Assembly (NCBI GenBank): GCA_900618795.1
Contig: UYJD01000005.1
Location: 1,220,522-1,284,521 of the forward strand
Origin: Cyanodermella asteris
Lineage: Eukaryota; Ascomycota; Lecanoromycetes; Ostropales; Stictidaceae
DNA length: 64,000 nucleotides
Direction: 5' to 3'
The notes beneath the pieces are model-generated. The model made no database searches and had not been told where the DNA came from. It worked only from the letters and a program-made list of their open reading frames with translations. The translations under genes were made by a program, and so were the position numbers. How positions within the stretch are numbered: the first letter of the stretch is position 1; each line of letters begins with the position of its first letter. Below are positions 50,071 through 60,699 of this stretch, in pieces.

Positions 50071-52296
50071 TCACCTTTCCACAACCGCCCGCATTGCATT
50101 GGCAAACATTTCTCTGCACCTCACTCGTGCACCTAGTCGGGCGAGGAGAAGGAACGCACCACTAAGTTTTCGGTGGAGACTGTATGTCTCTTCTGGAGGC
50201 GGGGCAAGCCTTTCCCTGAGCATTACGGGAATGAAAGTCCTAACTCTGTCTGTGATGGTCTGATCTCGAAAATCGTAGACCTCTGGCGATGAATCCATGA
50301 AGGGCTCCGCCAGGGTAGTGATGCTGGCGATGTGTGCATCGAGCATCGCCTTTGACTCCATGCCCGTGAGATATCCCAGCTCTATGGACAACTCTCGACA
50401 TGCCTCTTTGTCATTCTTGGAAGCAGCTACCAGGATACGAGCATACGGATCGATAAATTTATCCGAGAACTCTCTACTGGCTCCAAAATCCAGCAGCTCC
50501 AGCTTGTTGTCGACAGGGTTGAAGAGAAAGTTGGACCAATTCGGATCCGTTTGCATGAATTTGAACTCTGTGATTTCTCGTAGACAAAGACGCAAAATCT
50601 GCGATCCTATCCAGTCCTTTTGTTCTTGACTCAAATTATTTAATTTGGTGACGCCCGTGCCTTCCATCCTTTGCATGGTCAGAACTTGCCTTCCGCATGC
50701 CTCGTCGTAAGTTCTGGGTACCACAAAAGTGTCGGTCTCGTCCGCAAGAAGAGTGCCAAACTTCTTAGCAGCTTCAGCCTCGCGAATGTAGTCACATTCC
50801 CACGCAAGCTCAGTGCGAGCGTTCTCGATGGTCTTGTTCAAATAGAGGCCCTTCGGAAGCAGCCGGGAAGCAGTCAACAATATTGACAGGTTACTGAGAT
50901 CAGAGCTGATTGAATCGGCGACGCCCGGATATTGGATTTTGACGACGACTCGCTCACCAGTTGACTTGATCACGGCGCCGTGGACCTGTCCTATCGATGC
51001 CGCGGCCATTGGCTGCTCGTCGAAGGAGACAAAAAGCTCACGCCAATCTACGCCCAAATTGGCGCGCAAAACCTGGTCACGCTGCGATGCGGGCATGTAG
51101 TCGGCGCTATCCTGTACCCGTTGCAGCACCTGGTGGATGGCCGGAGGAAGGAGCTTTGAATCCTGAAAGCTGAGCATTTGTCCGAGCTTGAGCGCAGCAC
51201 CCCGCATTCGGGACAGCTTGGCCACGAGTCTTTCCATGTTAGCAGAGCTAAGCATTATCGAATTGCCAGACTCCGGTTGCGAGCCAGCAACTCGGCGAAA
51301 GCCTTCCGCGGCCGCACCAAAAGTCATTGATGCTCCCAGTCCAGCGTATTGCCACATGCGACCGAGCCTTGAGGAAGGAACTCGCGATTCGCGCATCTGA
51401 AAAGGAACTTCGTGGACCATAGACGGTGTAATCTCGTGTGTCCGTCCTGGAGCATCCGCTGCTGGTTGAGAATGCACCGCAATTGTTCTGTCTCGAGGAG
51501 GCCACTGCTGTTCTTCCTGCCTTTTGAATCTTTCCCTGTTGTAAGGATTGATTTTTGGCTGCCGACCTTCCTGCAGCATGCGTGCAACGCGATTTGACTG
51601 AAACAGCTGATTATAGGATTCTCCGGCCCCAGTGTTGCCCATCCCCGATGATCCCTCCAATCTTGTACTGTAGTAGACATCAGGACTCGCGCCGCTATTC
51701 GAAATGCTCTTGCTAGTACCCTGAGTCGAAGTCGCTTCATGAGACAGTTTCACTCTAGGTAAAGAATTTGTGGTGGACCTTATAGCTCTGGATGGCTCAT
51801 GGAAAGTATCCCTCTCTTGACCAAGCTGCAAGTCTCCATCATCTATAGCTTGCTTGTCGGGCACCTCTGCCACTTGTGCCGGGATTGTATGCTTTGCGTT
51901 TTGATTCTGTAGCGGCCTCGAAAGGGTGCCGTCGGGGAGAGGATGCTTTGATCCTTCCTCTTGCGCTACCGCCATTGAACTCTTTGGCTTCGGATCGACT
52001 GAGGAATTGGCTGAGGAAGTGTCGTAGTGATGATCCTGGTCGGAGCTCTTCTCGCCAGTCTTCCGGCCTGGAGTGCCATCAAAGGCCGGGATATTAGCTT
52101 CATTTATAGCTGTTGTACTGCTTTTGGGGAGAGCAACCCCAGCAGCAGCCTCTGCCTGTGCTTGGGCTCTGGCAAACAGCGTCGAGGACTGTGCGTAAAC
52201 GGTCAGTTGCTGACCTCGAAGGAGAGCATGGTTCTGCGCGACCTTCCTCGAGGCTTGCGCGAGAGCTGCAACATCTAGGAACCAGCGAGCGGACAT
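50071..52296 (-). CDS. COQ8: atypical kinase Coq8/ADCK (ABC1 family), mitochondrial
   Basis: UbiB-family ATPase/kinase needed for coenzyme Q biosynthesis at the matrix face of the inner membrane. Intronless, 741 aa from ATG 52296 (MSARWFLDVAALAQASRKVA); the frame extends 32 codons further only from a TTG. A long disordered linker (about residues 60-300) precedes the core. Kinase features: the KxGQ motif in RMRGAALKLGQMLSFQDSK, the Ala-rich nucleotide loop in MAAASIGQVHGAV, lysine in VVVKIQYPGV, LTMQRMEGTGVTKLN, the catalytic loop in MQTDPNWSNFLF and DFG in LLDFGASREF. KxGQ and the Ala loop are diagnostic for Coq8. The initial 35 residues hold the family's DVAALAQASRKVAQ helix. Confidence 0.94.
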   Translation of the reverse strand: MSARWFLDVAALAQASRKVAQNHALLRGQQLTVYAQSSTLFARAQAQAEAAAGVALPKSSTTAINEANIPAFDGTPGRKTGEKSSDQDHHYDTSSANSSVDPKPKSSMAVAQEEGSKHPLPDGTLSRPLQNQNAKHTIPAQVAEVPDKQAIDDGDLQLGQERDTFHEPSRAIRSTTNSLPRVKLSHEATSTQGTSKSISNSGASPDVYYSTRLEGSSGMGNTGAGESYNQLFQSNRVARMLQEGRQPKINPYNRERFKRQEEQQWPPRDRTIAVHSQPAADAPGRTHEITPSMVHEVPFQMRESRVPSSRLGRMWQYAGLGASMTFGAAAEGFRRVAGSQPESGNSIMLSSANMERLVAKLSRMRGAALKLGQMLSFQDSKLLPPAIHQVLQRVQDSADYMPASQRDQVLRANLGVDWRELFVSFDEQPMAAASIGQVHGAVIKSTGERVVVKIQYPGVADSISSDLSNLSILLTASRLLPKGLYLNKTIENARTELAWECDYIREAEAAKKFGTLLADETDTFVVPRTYDEACGRQVLTMQRMEGTGVTKLNNLSQEQKDWIGSQILRLCLREITEFKFMQTDPNWSNFLFNPVDNKLELLDFGASREFSDKFIDPYARILVAASKNDKEACRELSIELGYLTGMESKAMLDAHIASITTLAEPFMDSSPEVYDFRDQTITDRVRTFIPVMLRERLAPPPEETYSLHRKLSGAFLLLARLGARVRCREMFANAMRAVVER

Positions 52297-52824
52297 GTCA
52301 AGTCGTGGTGTCCATTTCCAGCGCCTTAAGGCGATGCAAGTCAAAGTAGCATGCCTTTGAAGGGCGCGTCTCGAAGCTGTCAACGACAACAATCTGGCAG
52401 AAGTAAATTGTGTGCCTGTGGGATCTGCGAGTCGAGCTCTACCCGGAGGACCAGAATATTTGCGTCACTGTGTGCCACAGCTTCAAGCGGCCTACGCCAC
52501 AAACGGACAGCGACGGGCAGCGGCTGATCAGCACTCAGCCACGTCCATGGCTCCGGAATTGCCCTGCTTGAATACGAAGTCCAGAAAGTCTTGAGTTCGC
52601 TCAGGCTCATACCTACCTGTGCTGCCGCATCAACTCATGCCTCCTTCTCTGCATTCTTCAATACCCTGCCGTCTGCAGTCACCAATCTGTCACGCCATCA
52701 CCGCCGCTCCGCTGGCCGGGCAATCTCGACGGCTTTGGAGCCTGTGCCCCAGCATGTCCACCCTTTGGGAGTCCATCTTCTGACGAAAAGTCACCGACCG
52801 ATCTGACAGCGTCTCGTTTACACC
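52297..52824. promoter_or_regulatory. divergent COQ8/MID1 promoter region
   Basis: About 530 bp between divergent start codons; no coding feature recognised. The open frame reading into COQ8 from 52392 could be leader. Confidence 0.5.
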
Positions 52825-54693
52825 ATGCTCTTCTTACGACGCATAATCTCACTAGCCGCGTCGACCACGCTGTTCCCGGGCATAGAAGTCATCGGCCAGA
52901 ACGGAAAGAGGGATGTGATTGAGCATGGGCCTAGCAACGATGCTAATCGCTACGCTCTCTCAGAGGTTGTGATTCAGCCGAGAATGGATTTATTGAGTCT
53001 TGGTCGCCTCTCGAAGAGGCAGGACCCACCTGCACAGGCTCTCAAGCAGAATACCCCTTCTACGCGCACCATTCAACCTAAGGAGGGTCAAATATGGGTC
53101 TTCCCTGCGAGCGAGCTGACGAGCCTACCATCCTCGGTACCGCCCAGTGTGCCCACCTTCGGACATGGTTTCGACACTCGCGCAGACTTCAGGACGAATG
53201 AGAAGGAGTTGAAGAAAAGAGCCGACCCAATACTGTGGATTACAGTTGATGTGTGCAGCCAGCCAAATCCATCTGGTCCAGCACCCACGGAAGCTCCGCC
53301 GCCGCTCGAGTTCTACGTCTCATACACTGCAGATAACAAGAACCCTGGCCCAAACTATCCGGGTCGTCAATCTGGCGCTGAGAAAACAGACAAAGGCGGC
53401 CATGGCAACTACAGTTCTGGTCAGCAGGGCGACACCTACATCGGTGTATATGCGCCGTCTCTGGATGGCCAGCCCTTCTCCGGAGGCTGGTCCTATCAAA
53501 TCGCCGCATCAACCCAAGACCAATATACACAAACTAATCCGAACAATCCGTTCGTACGCTTTGTTGATAGCGATGTCGGCTCTGCGTTGTTCGTCACAGA
53601 AAGGCTTGCCAATACTACATCCAGCGACGACCCGATTGTCTCACAGTGGGAAGCCACCGGAGGTCCTTTTGGCATGTTCATCTATAACGCTAGTGATCCA
53701 ATGCTTGCTGGTGTCAACCAGTCCTACTGTGGTTTGAGGAAATATGCGCTGGCCTTTGCCAATGTGCCTGGCAATACGACCAATGGAAGTGAGGCTGGCA
53801 TCAAGCTCACAAATGGAACAACACCCTATCAACAACTTTACATTCCGCAGCTGCAGAAAGGAACCAAATACAAAGCTGCCTTGAGCCTGACTAGTCGGTA
53901 CAGTCGAGAGATCAACAGTAACACAGCCGGAGGTGGAGGCAGCATCTGGCAGTCGGTAGAGTTTCAGACACGCCAGACCGACAATTGCAAGGTCATCTAC
54001 AACCTCACTTTCTGCGATGACGTGGCATACTCGGTTCCGACCAACAAAACCTTTTCGGACGTCAAAACGCTCGGTGATTTTTACAACAACTTTACCCAAA
54101 TGACCCTTTGGGAGAACTTCAAAAACAGCCTTGACCAGGTTCCTTGTGGCACAAGTAACGATGCCAAGTACTCCCTTGCACGAAACTGCACAGATTGCGA
54201 GAATGCTTACAAGAGCTGGGTTTGTGCGGTTGCCATTCCTCGATGTGCCGATTTCCTCTCCGACGCAACTACCTTGAAGACCAGGAATACCAATCCTTCA
54301 ACAGGCCTTAACAAATGGCCAAACGGCACTGATGTCAGTCCTGATTTGATCAATCTCGCCGACGCGTGGAACGCAACGGCTCGCAATGATGGAAACGGCA
54401 ATTTCATGAATCAAACGGGCCCATACAAGGAGGTTCTGCCTTGCTCGGACCTTTGCTATAACCTGGTGCAGAGCTGTCCAAGCTCCATGGGGTTTGCTTG
54501 CCCAGAGGGCAAGCAGCTTGACTGGGGCTATGCCCACCCAGCTCCCGGACGGATCAACGTTTCGACGGATGGTTACCCTGCATGCAATTATCCTGGAAGG
54601 CTATGGGAGGTCAACAGCGGCCCAGCGCTATCTGCCCCGCGTTGGCTCCTGGCGGCAACAGCAACCATGATTTGGTTCTGGGCTGCATCATGA
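52825..54693 (+). CDS. MID1: Mid1 regulatory subunit of the Cch1 calcium channel
   Basis: Stretch-activated calcium-channel component, partner of Cch1, required for calcium entry during pheromone response and stress. Intronless, 622 aa. The N-terminus LFLRRIISLAASTTLFPG is a signal-like segment. The long luminal part carries many N-x-S/T sequons (ANTTSSDD, NVPGNTTNGS, ARNCTD) and two cysteine-rich zones: DNCKVIYNLTFCDDVAYSVP, and NCTDCENAYKSWVCAVAIPR continuing to EVLPCSDLCYNLVQSCP. SGGWSYQIAASTQDQ and YNASDPMLAGVNQSYCGLRK are also Mid1-like. The C-terminus (RWLLAATATMIWFWAAS) is hydrophobic and preceded by small residues, consistent with a GPI-anchor signal or tail helix. Confidence 0.92.
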   Translation: MLFLRRIISLAASTTLFPGIEVIGQNGKRDVIEHGPSNDANRYALSEVVIQPRMDLLSLGRLSKRQDPPAQALKQNTPSTRTIQPKEGQIWVFPASELTSLPSSVPPSVPTFGHGFDTRADFRTNEKELKKRADPILWITVDVCSQPNPSGPAPTEAPPPLEFYVSYTADNKNPGPNYPGRQSGAEKTDKGGHGNYSSGQQGDTYIGVYAPSLDGQPFSGGWSYQIAASTQDQYTQTNPNNPFVRFVDSDVGSALFVTERLANTTSSDDPIVSQWEATGGPFGMFIYNASDPMLAGVNQSYCGLRKYALAFANVPGNTTNGSEAGIKLTNGTTPYQQLYIPQLQKGTKYKAALSLTSRYSREINSNTAGGGGSIWQSVEFQTRQTDNCKVIYNLTFCDDVAYSVPTNKTFSDVKTLGDFYNNFTQMTLWENFKNSLDQVPCGTSNDAKYSLARNCTDCENAYKSWVCAVAIPRCADFLSDATTLKTRNTNPSTGLNKWPNGTDVSPDLINLADAWNATARNDGNGNFMNQTGPYKEVLPCSDLCYNLVQSCPSSMGFACPEGKQLDWGYAHPAPGRINVSTDGYPACNYPGRLWEVNSGPALSAPRWLLAATATMIWFWAAS

Positions 54694-54750
54694 TCAACAA
54701 ATCGACGTCTTGTTGAAGATCACGATCGGACAATTTGATTACGATTTCAA

Positions 54751-54757
54751 TGTTTCA
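54751..54757 (-). promoter_or_regulatory. pheromone-response-element-like heptamer
   Basis: TGTTTCA on the plus strand, extended to TGTTTCAT, so the minus strand reads ATGAAACA, the yeast Ste12 binding consensus. It lies just past the MID1 stop. Such a heptamer is common by chance. Confidence 0.25.
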
Positions 54758-55061
54758 TGATGCGCGGAAGCGGTTCGGAACCGTAACTGGGTACAACCCG
54801 ATTACCAATGTGCATTGAGTCGCCAGCGTCATTTACAGATGGTTGTTAAAGAGCTCTAAGGTGCATTGAGCACATTGTACGTTGGATTTGACACGAACCA
54901 ACCTCGCCTCACGTCAGACCTTGGGCGTTTTACCAAAACAATATTACTTTTCTACACCGGCTACAAACCTGGGTCTCCCGCGATTGTGCGGGCATGAACC
55001 CACTATCGAAGCATTAAGCAAGTGCAATAATTCAGGTCGAGGGACCAGGGTTCCGAATTAG

Positions 55062-55068
55062 TGTTTCA
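55062..55068 (-). promoter_or_regulatory. second pheromone-response-element-like heptamer
   Basis: TGTTTCA on the plus strand (minus strand TGAAACA), 311 bp from the first copy and 2.8 kb before the STE12 ATG. Confidence 0.2.
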
Positions 55069-57135
55069 GATTTGTGGCACGCGGCCTCTGGCGTTTTCTG
55101 CAGTCCAAACGACAGTCTGTTGGACCAATGGATCGCAACGCTTAACGATAGGCGCCATGTTGCGTGACTATGAAGCTCGAATGCAGGCGTCACAGTCCCA
55201 GATAGTCGGAGCGCAGGGAGTGAGTAGACGGGGATCAAGCCCTGTTTCCGATCCCTTAGCCGGTTCCCCAATGTGTGTCGGTTCTGGAACAGACTCAAGC
55301 TACCTTGAGGCTCGTTGGGGCCCGAATTATGCGCTTGGCGACTCTGAAGCTACGAAGAGCTCAAGAGCGCTGCTCATCCGAAGCATTTCCCAAGAAGGGT
55401 GGCTTCTGATGATGCTGTCATTGGCGACGGAGATTCGAAGCCACGTGACTGCGACATCCGAGTATCCTTTCACCCCAATGGCTCTTGGAAGTTCAGAATA
55501 GTCCGTCAAGATCTTCGGTCGTTCATGGACATGGGCCGCATATGCTCGAACGGGATTGGTTGCTGTGTTGATTGTTTACGTTTGTGCCTGAATGATGTTC
55601 CATTGCATGCAGCGAAAGAGGAGCAGCCACATTCAGGTGGTATGGCGGGCTCGGCCCAGCAGATAACAGACGGCATTAAGCTACCGAGGTGCTCGTGCAG
55701 GAGTAAACACTGTACATATGTGAAAAGCACTCTTCCAACACAGTCGATGACAAGTAGCCAGAGATCACATGAGCGGTCTGAAAGTTATTTGACCCCTGGG
55801 TCGTCTGAGCGGCAAGGATGAAGAAGCAGAACGGGAAGGAGATAAGGTGAAGAGGGATGGACTGTGGTAGCTGAGTAAGGAACGATCAAGGGTAGTCAGC
55901 GAAAGGACCAACGGCGACGCACAGAAGCGGCACGGCTGATGCGGTAGAAGCAATGGCATGAGCGTCGAGAAGAAGTAAAGAAGCTTCTGCGGTAGAGACG
56001 ACTTCGAATGATGGTAGTGCTGCACCTCACAGTGTTTGCAGTAACATGTGGTCAGGCAAGCTGCTGAGCGAGATGCTTGTGCAGAGCAAGGAAGTGAGCA
56101 TTTGTGCGCGAGATTAGCGCCGGCGCCTCTATGTGCAGATATGGAGGTTTAGTGAGAGTAATACATTCCTTGGCTGACCATGCTGCCGACCCGTCTTTGC
56201 TGCTGTCGCTCTCCTTACGAGGACCCAGGTGATTCTTTCAAGACCACTGCGACTGTGCACCTGAAGATGCAGGTGGCGGACTTGCTTGCGACGGTGTCCG
56301 TGGAACGCAACAAGTCGGTGCCGAAGAGTCTATCAGAGGAAATCGAAGCAGGTAGTGGGTCAAGCAACGCCGCAAGGGTGCTTTGGGTGGGTGCACTGCA
56401 AGGCCGACCTTGATAGAACGTCAACGTTTGGCGGCCAAGTTGCATTTCCTCGTTTCATCCTTGCAGGGATGATTGCAACTTGCAACGCCCAAATCTGCAG
56501 AATGCAGACCAGCGTACCGATTACCACGGCCTCGACATGTCGTCTTCGGAGTGCGCAATCGACACTATCCATCAACGATACCACGGCCGGGCTCACCTCT
56601 GCATGTAACCTGACCACAAGCTAGAGGCAGCGCAGGTGGATGCTGACGAGGAGAGTGTCTGTCAGCAGCGGTGGCGTAGACTATATTTATGAGACGGACC
56701 GAGCGAGGGGGCGACAGCGAGCAACAGTGAGCGAGCTTGTCGATGGTGCAAGACCAGGGAACTGGGAGTGCTCGGTAGGGCGGTGGCTTTGCTCCTACAG
56801 GCTGGCCAGCGTCGACGTTGCTATGGGCTCGCCGCCTCGTATGATACTTGCAGCCTCATGTCTGCAGAATAGCGGCGCTGGTGGACGCCAGCCCGCACTG
56901 CTATTGGCCTGCCACGGCCTGGCTCCGGCCTGGCTCCAGGATGCGCCTCCTTTCTCAGCAGTCGCCCGCTTGCTGCAATATGACTGGACGGCGCCTGCCT
57001 CTCGAGTCGCGGTGGAACACACGTCGCCCCGATTGCTCCTTCTCTCGCGTTTTAGATCTGAAACGACGCCCCCTCGCTCTTTCCCTTCTTCACACCCACG
57101 CCAGGCCCGACTGTTGCGCTCCAACGACTCGACCG

Positions 57136-57155
57136 ACGCACGCACGCACGCACGC
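57136..57155. repeat. (ACGC)5 microsatellite
   Basis: Five perfect ACGC units in the presumed STE12 leader, followed within 30 bp by a CATCC/CTATC pyrimidine-rich tract (about 57185-57250). Confidence 0.9.
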
Positions 57156-57869
57156 GCCGTGCTAGCCCTCTGCCTGCTGCTCGACCACCCCATCCCATCC
57201 CATCCTGTCTACTCAACTCCTATCCTGTCCTATCCCATTCCATTTCCCTCTGCTGCTCCGTCGCAACGAGGTAGCCAGGAGGCCGCTCATCTTTCCAGCA
57301 GCCTGCCGAGCCCTTGCCGCTGTCGCCCTCCGCCCACCTTGCGCATCTCTTCCGCCGCGACGTCTCCTTCTGTCGCATCATTCTAAAACGTCCTCCGTGG
57401 CTGTCATTTCTAAAACGCCAGTCCCTCACGTTCGTTCTCGCACAACGTCAGGCCGTTCGACTGCGACTGAGCTGTGCTCCTCGAGTCGCCGCGTGACAGG
57501 TTCACGACAATCGCCCCAGTCGCTCGCTTCACCATCGCCACCACTCCTTCAGTTCTCTGTGAGATCGACCGTCCCGGCTGGCCGTGACGCGACGAGCTTG
57601 TCTCTTCACGCTCCGTTCTTTCATCGGCGTCTGCACAATCGAATCCCTCGCCAGGTCGCGACGGCGCAAAGCGCTATTCCACTGCCGGCCACCACAACAA
57701 CTCGCGCAAGAGAGCAGCAACCAGCGCTCCGAATACACCCAGTAGCTGGACCCTGCTGAAGTACGTCGACCATTCGTCCTAGCGACGACACTGTACCAAT
57801 CGACCTAGCCTCATCGCGCAGCGCGCCCTTCAGTGACAGTTCCCTAACCTTCTTGGCCCCGGAGCAGTC

Positions 57870-59962
57870 ATGTACTCGTCGAGCCAGGGACAAGCGCCCA
57901 TGAACCCGCCTCAGAAACCGGAGACTTTCATGCTGTCAAGCGAGGCGCAACAGAGCCTTCCTCAGGATGCCCAGCTTGCTCTGCAACAGGTTGACAACCT
58001 CAAGTACTTCCTCATCTCAGCGCCCGTCGACTGGCAACCCGAATCGTACATTCGCCGTTTCCTTCTACCCACCGGCGAGTATGTCTCGTGCGTGTTGTGG
58101 AGCAACTTGTTCCACATTACTGGTACTGATATCGTCCGATGCCTTACCTTTCGCTTCCAGGCTTTTGGCCGCCCGGTCAAGAACGGGAAGAAATTTGAAG
58201 AAGGTTCGTTTGCGAGAAGACCCAACACGTAGTCGTAAACTGACCGAGAATAGGAATCTTCTCGGATCTGCGAAACCTCAAATCAGGGACAGATGCAACC
58301 CTCGAAGAGCCAAAATCGCCCTTTCTCGATTTTCTCTATCGCAACAGTTGCATTCGTACGCAAAAGAAGCAGAAGGTCTTCTATTGGTACAGCGTTCCCC
58401 ACGACCGATTGTTTCTGGATGCATTGGAGAGAGATCTCAAGAGGGAAAAGGCCGGGCAGGAGGCTACCACTATGGCTGTTAGCGAGCCGGCCTTGTCATT
58501 CGAGTTTGACTCGACCCAGTCACTCTATGAACAACTGACCAAGGCTCAACAAGCCAACACCTCGTCCTTTGCCGCAAATGCCGCCCCAGCTGCCTCTGTT
58601 GCTGCCGGTTATTCTCAGCCACCTTCACCACACATGCGACCCTCCGACAACATGCCACCACCTCAAATGGTTCCCCAATCGTTACCACCCGTCTCGGAAG
58701 AGGGACAGAGCATGCAGGCATACCAGGTTTCAATGATGCCGACTTCGATGGCCTCCTGTCAGATGGCCAAACAGGACTTGGAATACGGCACCTACGACCG
58801 CAATGGCATGCCAACAGATAAACGCATGCAGTACCGCCATTCGTCCATGCCTGCCTATATGGAATACTCGCCGGCGCCCTCTTTCGTGTCATCTCACTAC
58901 GAGGACTACAGTGCGCGAGGTGTCTCCTATGAGCCATTGACGCCACCGCAGCACAGTCAAATGATCAGCACGGAACCGGCATACATTGCGAACGAGGAGG
59001 CCGGTATGTACTCTGCCATGCCAGAAGCCAACGCTGCCCAGGGCTACGGGATGATGCAGAACGCGGCGCAGAGCATGAACGGAACCGCATACATGACCAA
59101 CCAGCGTGCTTTCCCGTCAAACAATGTTTATTCTGTCATTGAAGGCTCTCCGACGTATAAGCAGCGTCGGCGACGGTCCTCGCTTACGGGCATGGCTGCT
59201 GGTGTTCCTATTGCAAACCCTTCGAACCCGCACGCGCCCCACAAATCAAGCGACTTGCGTCGCTCTGTTTCCATGTCTGTTCCTCCCGTGGCTGAAGGCC
59301 ACGAGGACATGGAGGGCACCCCTCCAGCAGTTCCCCATCACTACAATAACCTGCTCCAGCAACAGAAAGAGATGCTCGAGATCTCTCGACATAACTCCCC
59401 AATGCCCACTAACGATCATTCTCACGGCATTTCGTCGGCAGGCGCTGACGGGCACGTAACTGAAGCTTTCCCATCCTACAATGAGGACCACTTTGGCCAT
59501 ATGCATCTCAGTCCCAACCGGAATGGTCCGATACGCAGAGCTCGGAGCGCAACGACGAGTGAAATGGGCCCTTATCCACAAAAATCGCATTCGTGCCCCA
59601 TTCCCACATGTGGTCGCCTGTTCAAGCGTTTAGAGCATTTGAAACGTCACGTCAGAACGCATACTCAGGAACGCCCATACATCTGCCCTCACTGCAACAA
59701 GGCTTTCTCTCGTTCGGATAACCTGGCCCAGCATCGCCGCATCCACGAACCACGAGCGGACGGCGAAGCGCCGCCGCCGGTCATTGAGGAGGATGAGGAG
59801 GAGGAGGGGGAAGCTGAATCAGCTGAAGGTGAATCCAGCCCCAACCAGGAACATGCTGGCAAAATAAATCCTTTCCAGCCTGGCCACATGCAAAGCGGCC
59901 TTGGGCCACAAGGCGTCAGCATGCAGGGTCAGATGATGCATCCTCAAATGCTCCAGGGCTGA
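57870..59962 (+). CDS. STE12: Ste12-type transcription factor with homeodomain-like STE domain and two C2H2 fingers
   Basis: Terminal regulator of the Fus3/Kss1-type MAP-kinase pathway (mating, invasive growth, appressoria in pathogens). Exons 57870-58203 and 58254-59962, joined FEEG/IFSDLRNLK across a 50-nt intron, give 680 aa. STE domain, residues about 40-175: LALQQVDNLKYFLISAPVDW, PTGEYVSCVLWSNLFHITGT, DIVRCLTFRFQAFGRPVKNG, KKFEEGIFSDLRNLKSGTDA and VFYWYSVPHDRLFLDALERD. The middle is Met/Pro/Gln/Ser-rich with basic patches (KQRRRRSS). Fingers at about 559-610: CPIPTCGRLFKRLEHLKRH, then CPHCNKAFSRSDNLAQHRR, with an acidic patch after them. The fingers mark it as filamentous type; yeast Ste12 lacks them. 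Both fingers and the acidic tail lie in one uninterrupted exon. Confidence 0.97.
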
Positions 59963-60699
59963 ACCTGTGAGCTGGAAGCGGGGTCAATCTCCGTGTTGCT
60001 TGTCGAATGAATACCGGTTGGATCTGAAGGGTGATATCTACACGCGTTGGCAAAGTTTTGGGATTTTCGATTGCAACTTTTTTCTTTTCAGCCAGGGATA
60101 CTTTGAACGATTTCATGAAGCACGGGGACAAAAGTCAGACATGTCGAATTTTACGTCAAGATCTGCGGAAACGTACGGCAAGCTTTCGCGGTCCTCTAGA
60201 TCTTAGCATTTTGTCTTATCTTCAAATACATTTCTATTCAACGGATCCATACCGCCAGCGAACAGCCCCTATCCCGAAGCCAGGGAACTCAATGCCGCGG
60301 TCGCATCTTGCAGTCGTCGAATTATACTAGGGCACTGAGAGGAATTTACCAAATATCATAGGAACGCATATGATCCTCGTCTGGCCAAGGAGCCGGGCCT
60401 GACGGCTGGTGTCACCAACTAAAAGCACTCTTCAACCTCAAATGATGCTGGCTGAGTACTTTATGTATCGCTGGTATCGCATCTTGCATCCTTGGTATGC
60501 ATCAGCCTTTGACGGTACATTAAGCTTTCTTGCGCCGCAAGTTGCTACCGCGTGCCTTGCAATCTGAGCCGTTCTTGTTTTGGCCTGCAATATCTTCCTT
60601 CAAAGCTCACGCCCAGGTAGTAAACGTCGTTGTTTTGTAAACGTAGCATGCAACTAAAGAAAGTATGCTTCGAAATGCTTACGGTGGATGATAAATTTC
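59963..60699. other. convergent intergenic STE12/SerRS
   Basis: About 740 bp, AT-richer than the coding parts; two 3' untranslated regions expected, nothing else seen. Confidence 0.5.

Larger units (their letters stand above)
54694..57869. other. 3.2 kb non-coding region between MID1 and STE12
   Basis: Contains the MID1 3' end and a probably long STE12 promoter and leader. Open frames (for example 56640-57386, 248 codons) are Pro/Ser/Arg-rich, overlap antisense frames and have no domain. It holds two exact TGAAACA heptamers on the minus strand at 54751-54757 and 55062-55068, an ACGC microsatellite and a pyrimidine-rich tract just before STE12. Confidence 0.55.

Noticed and set aside
54960-55010. 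tRNA or terminator-like hairpin CCCGC-GATTGT-GCGGG
   Set aside because: A five-base hairpin only; no cloverleaf and no meaning as a terminator in a nuclear genome.
56640-57386. 248-codon ORF before STE12
   Set aside because: Runs through the ACGC microsatellite and a pyrimidine-rich tract; Ser/Pro/Arg low complexity, no domain.
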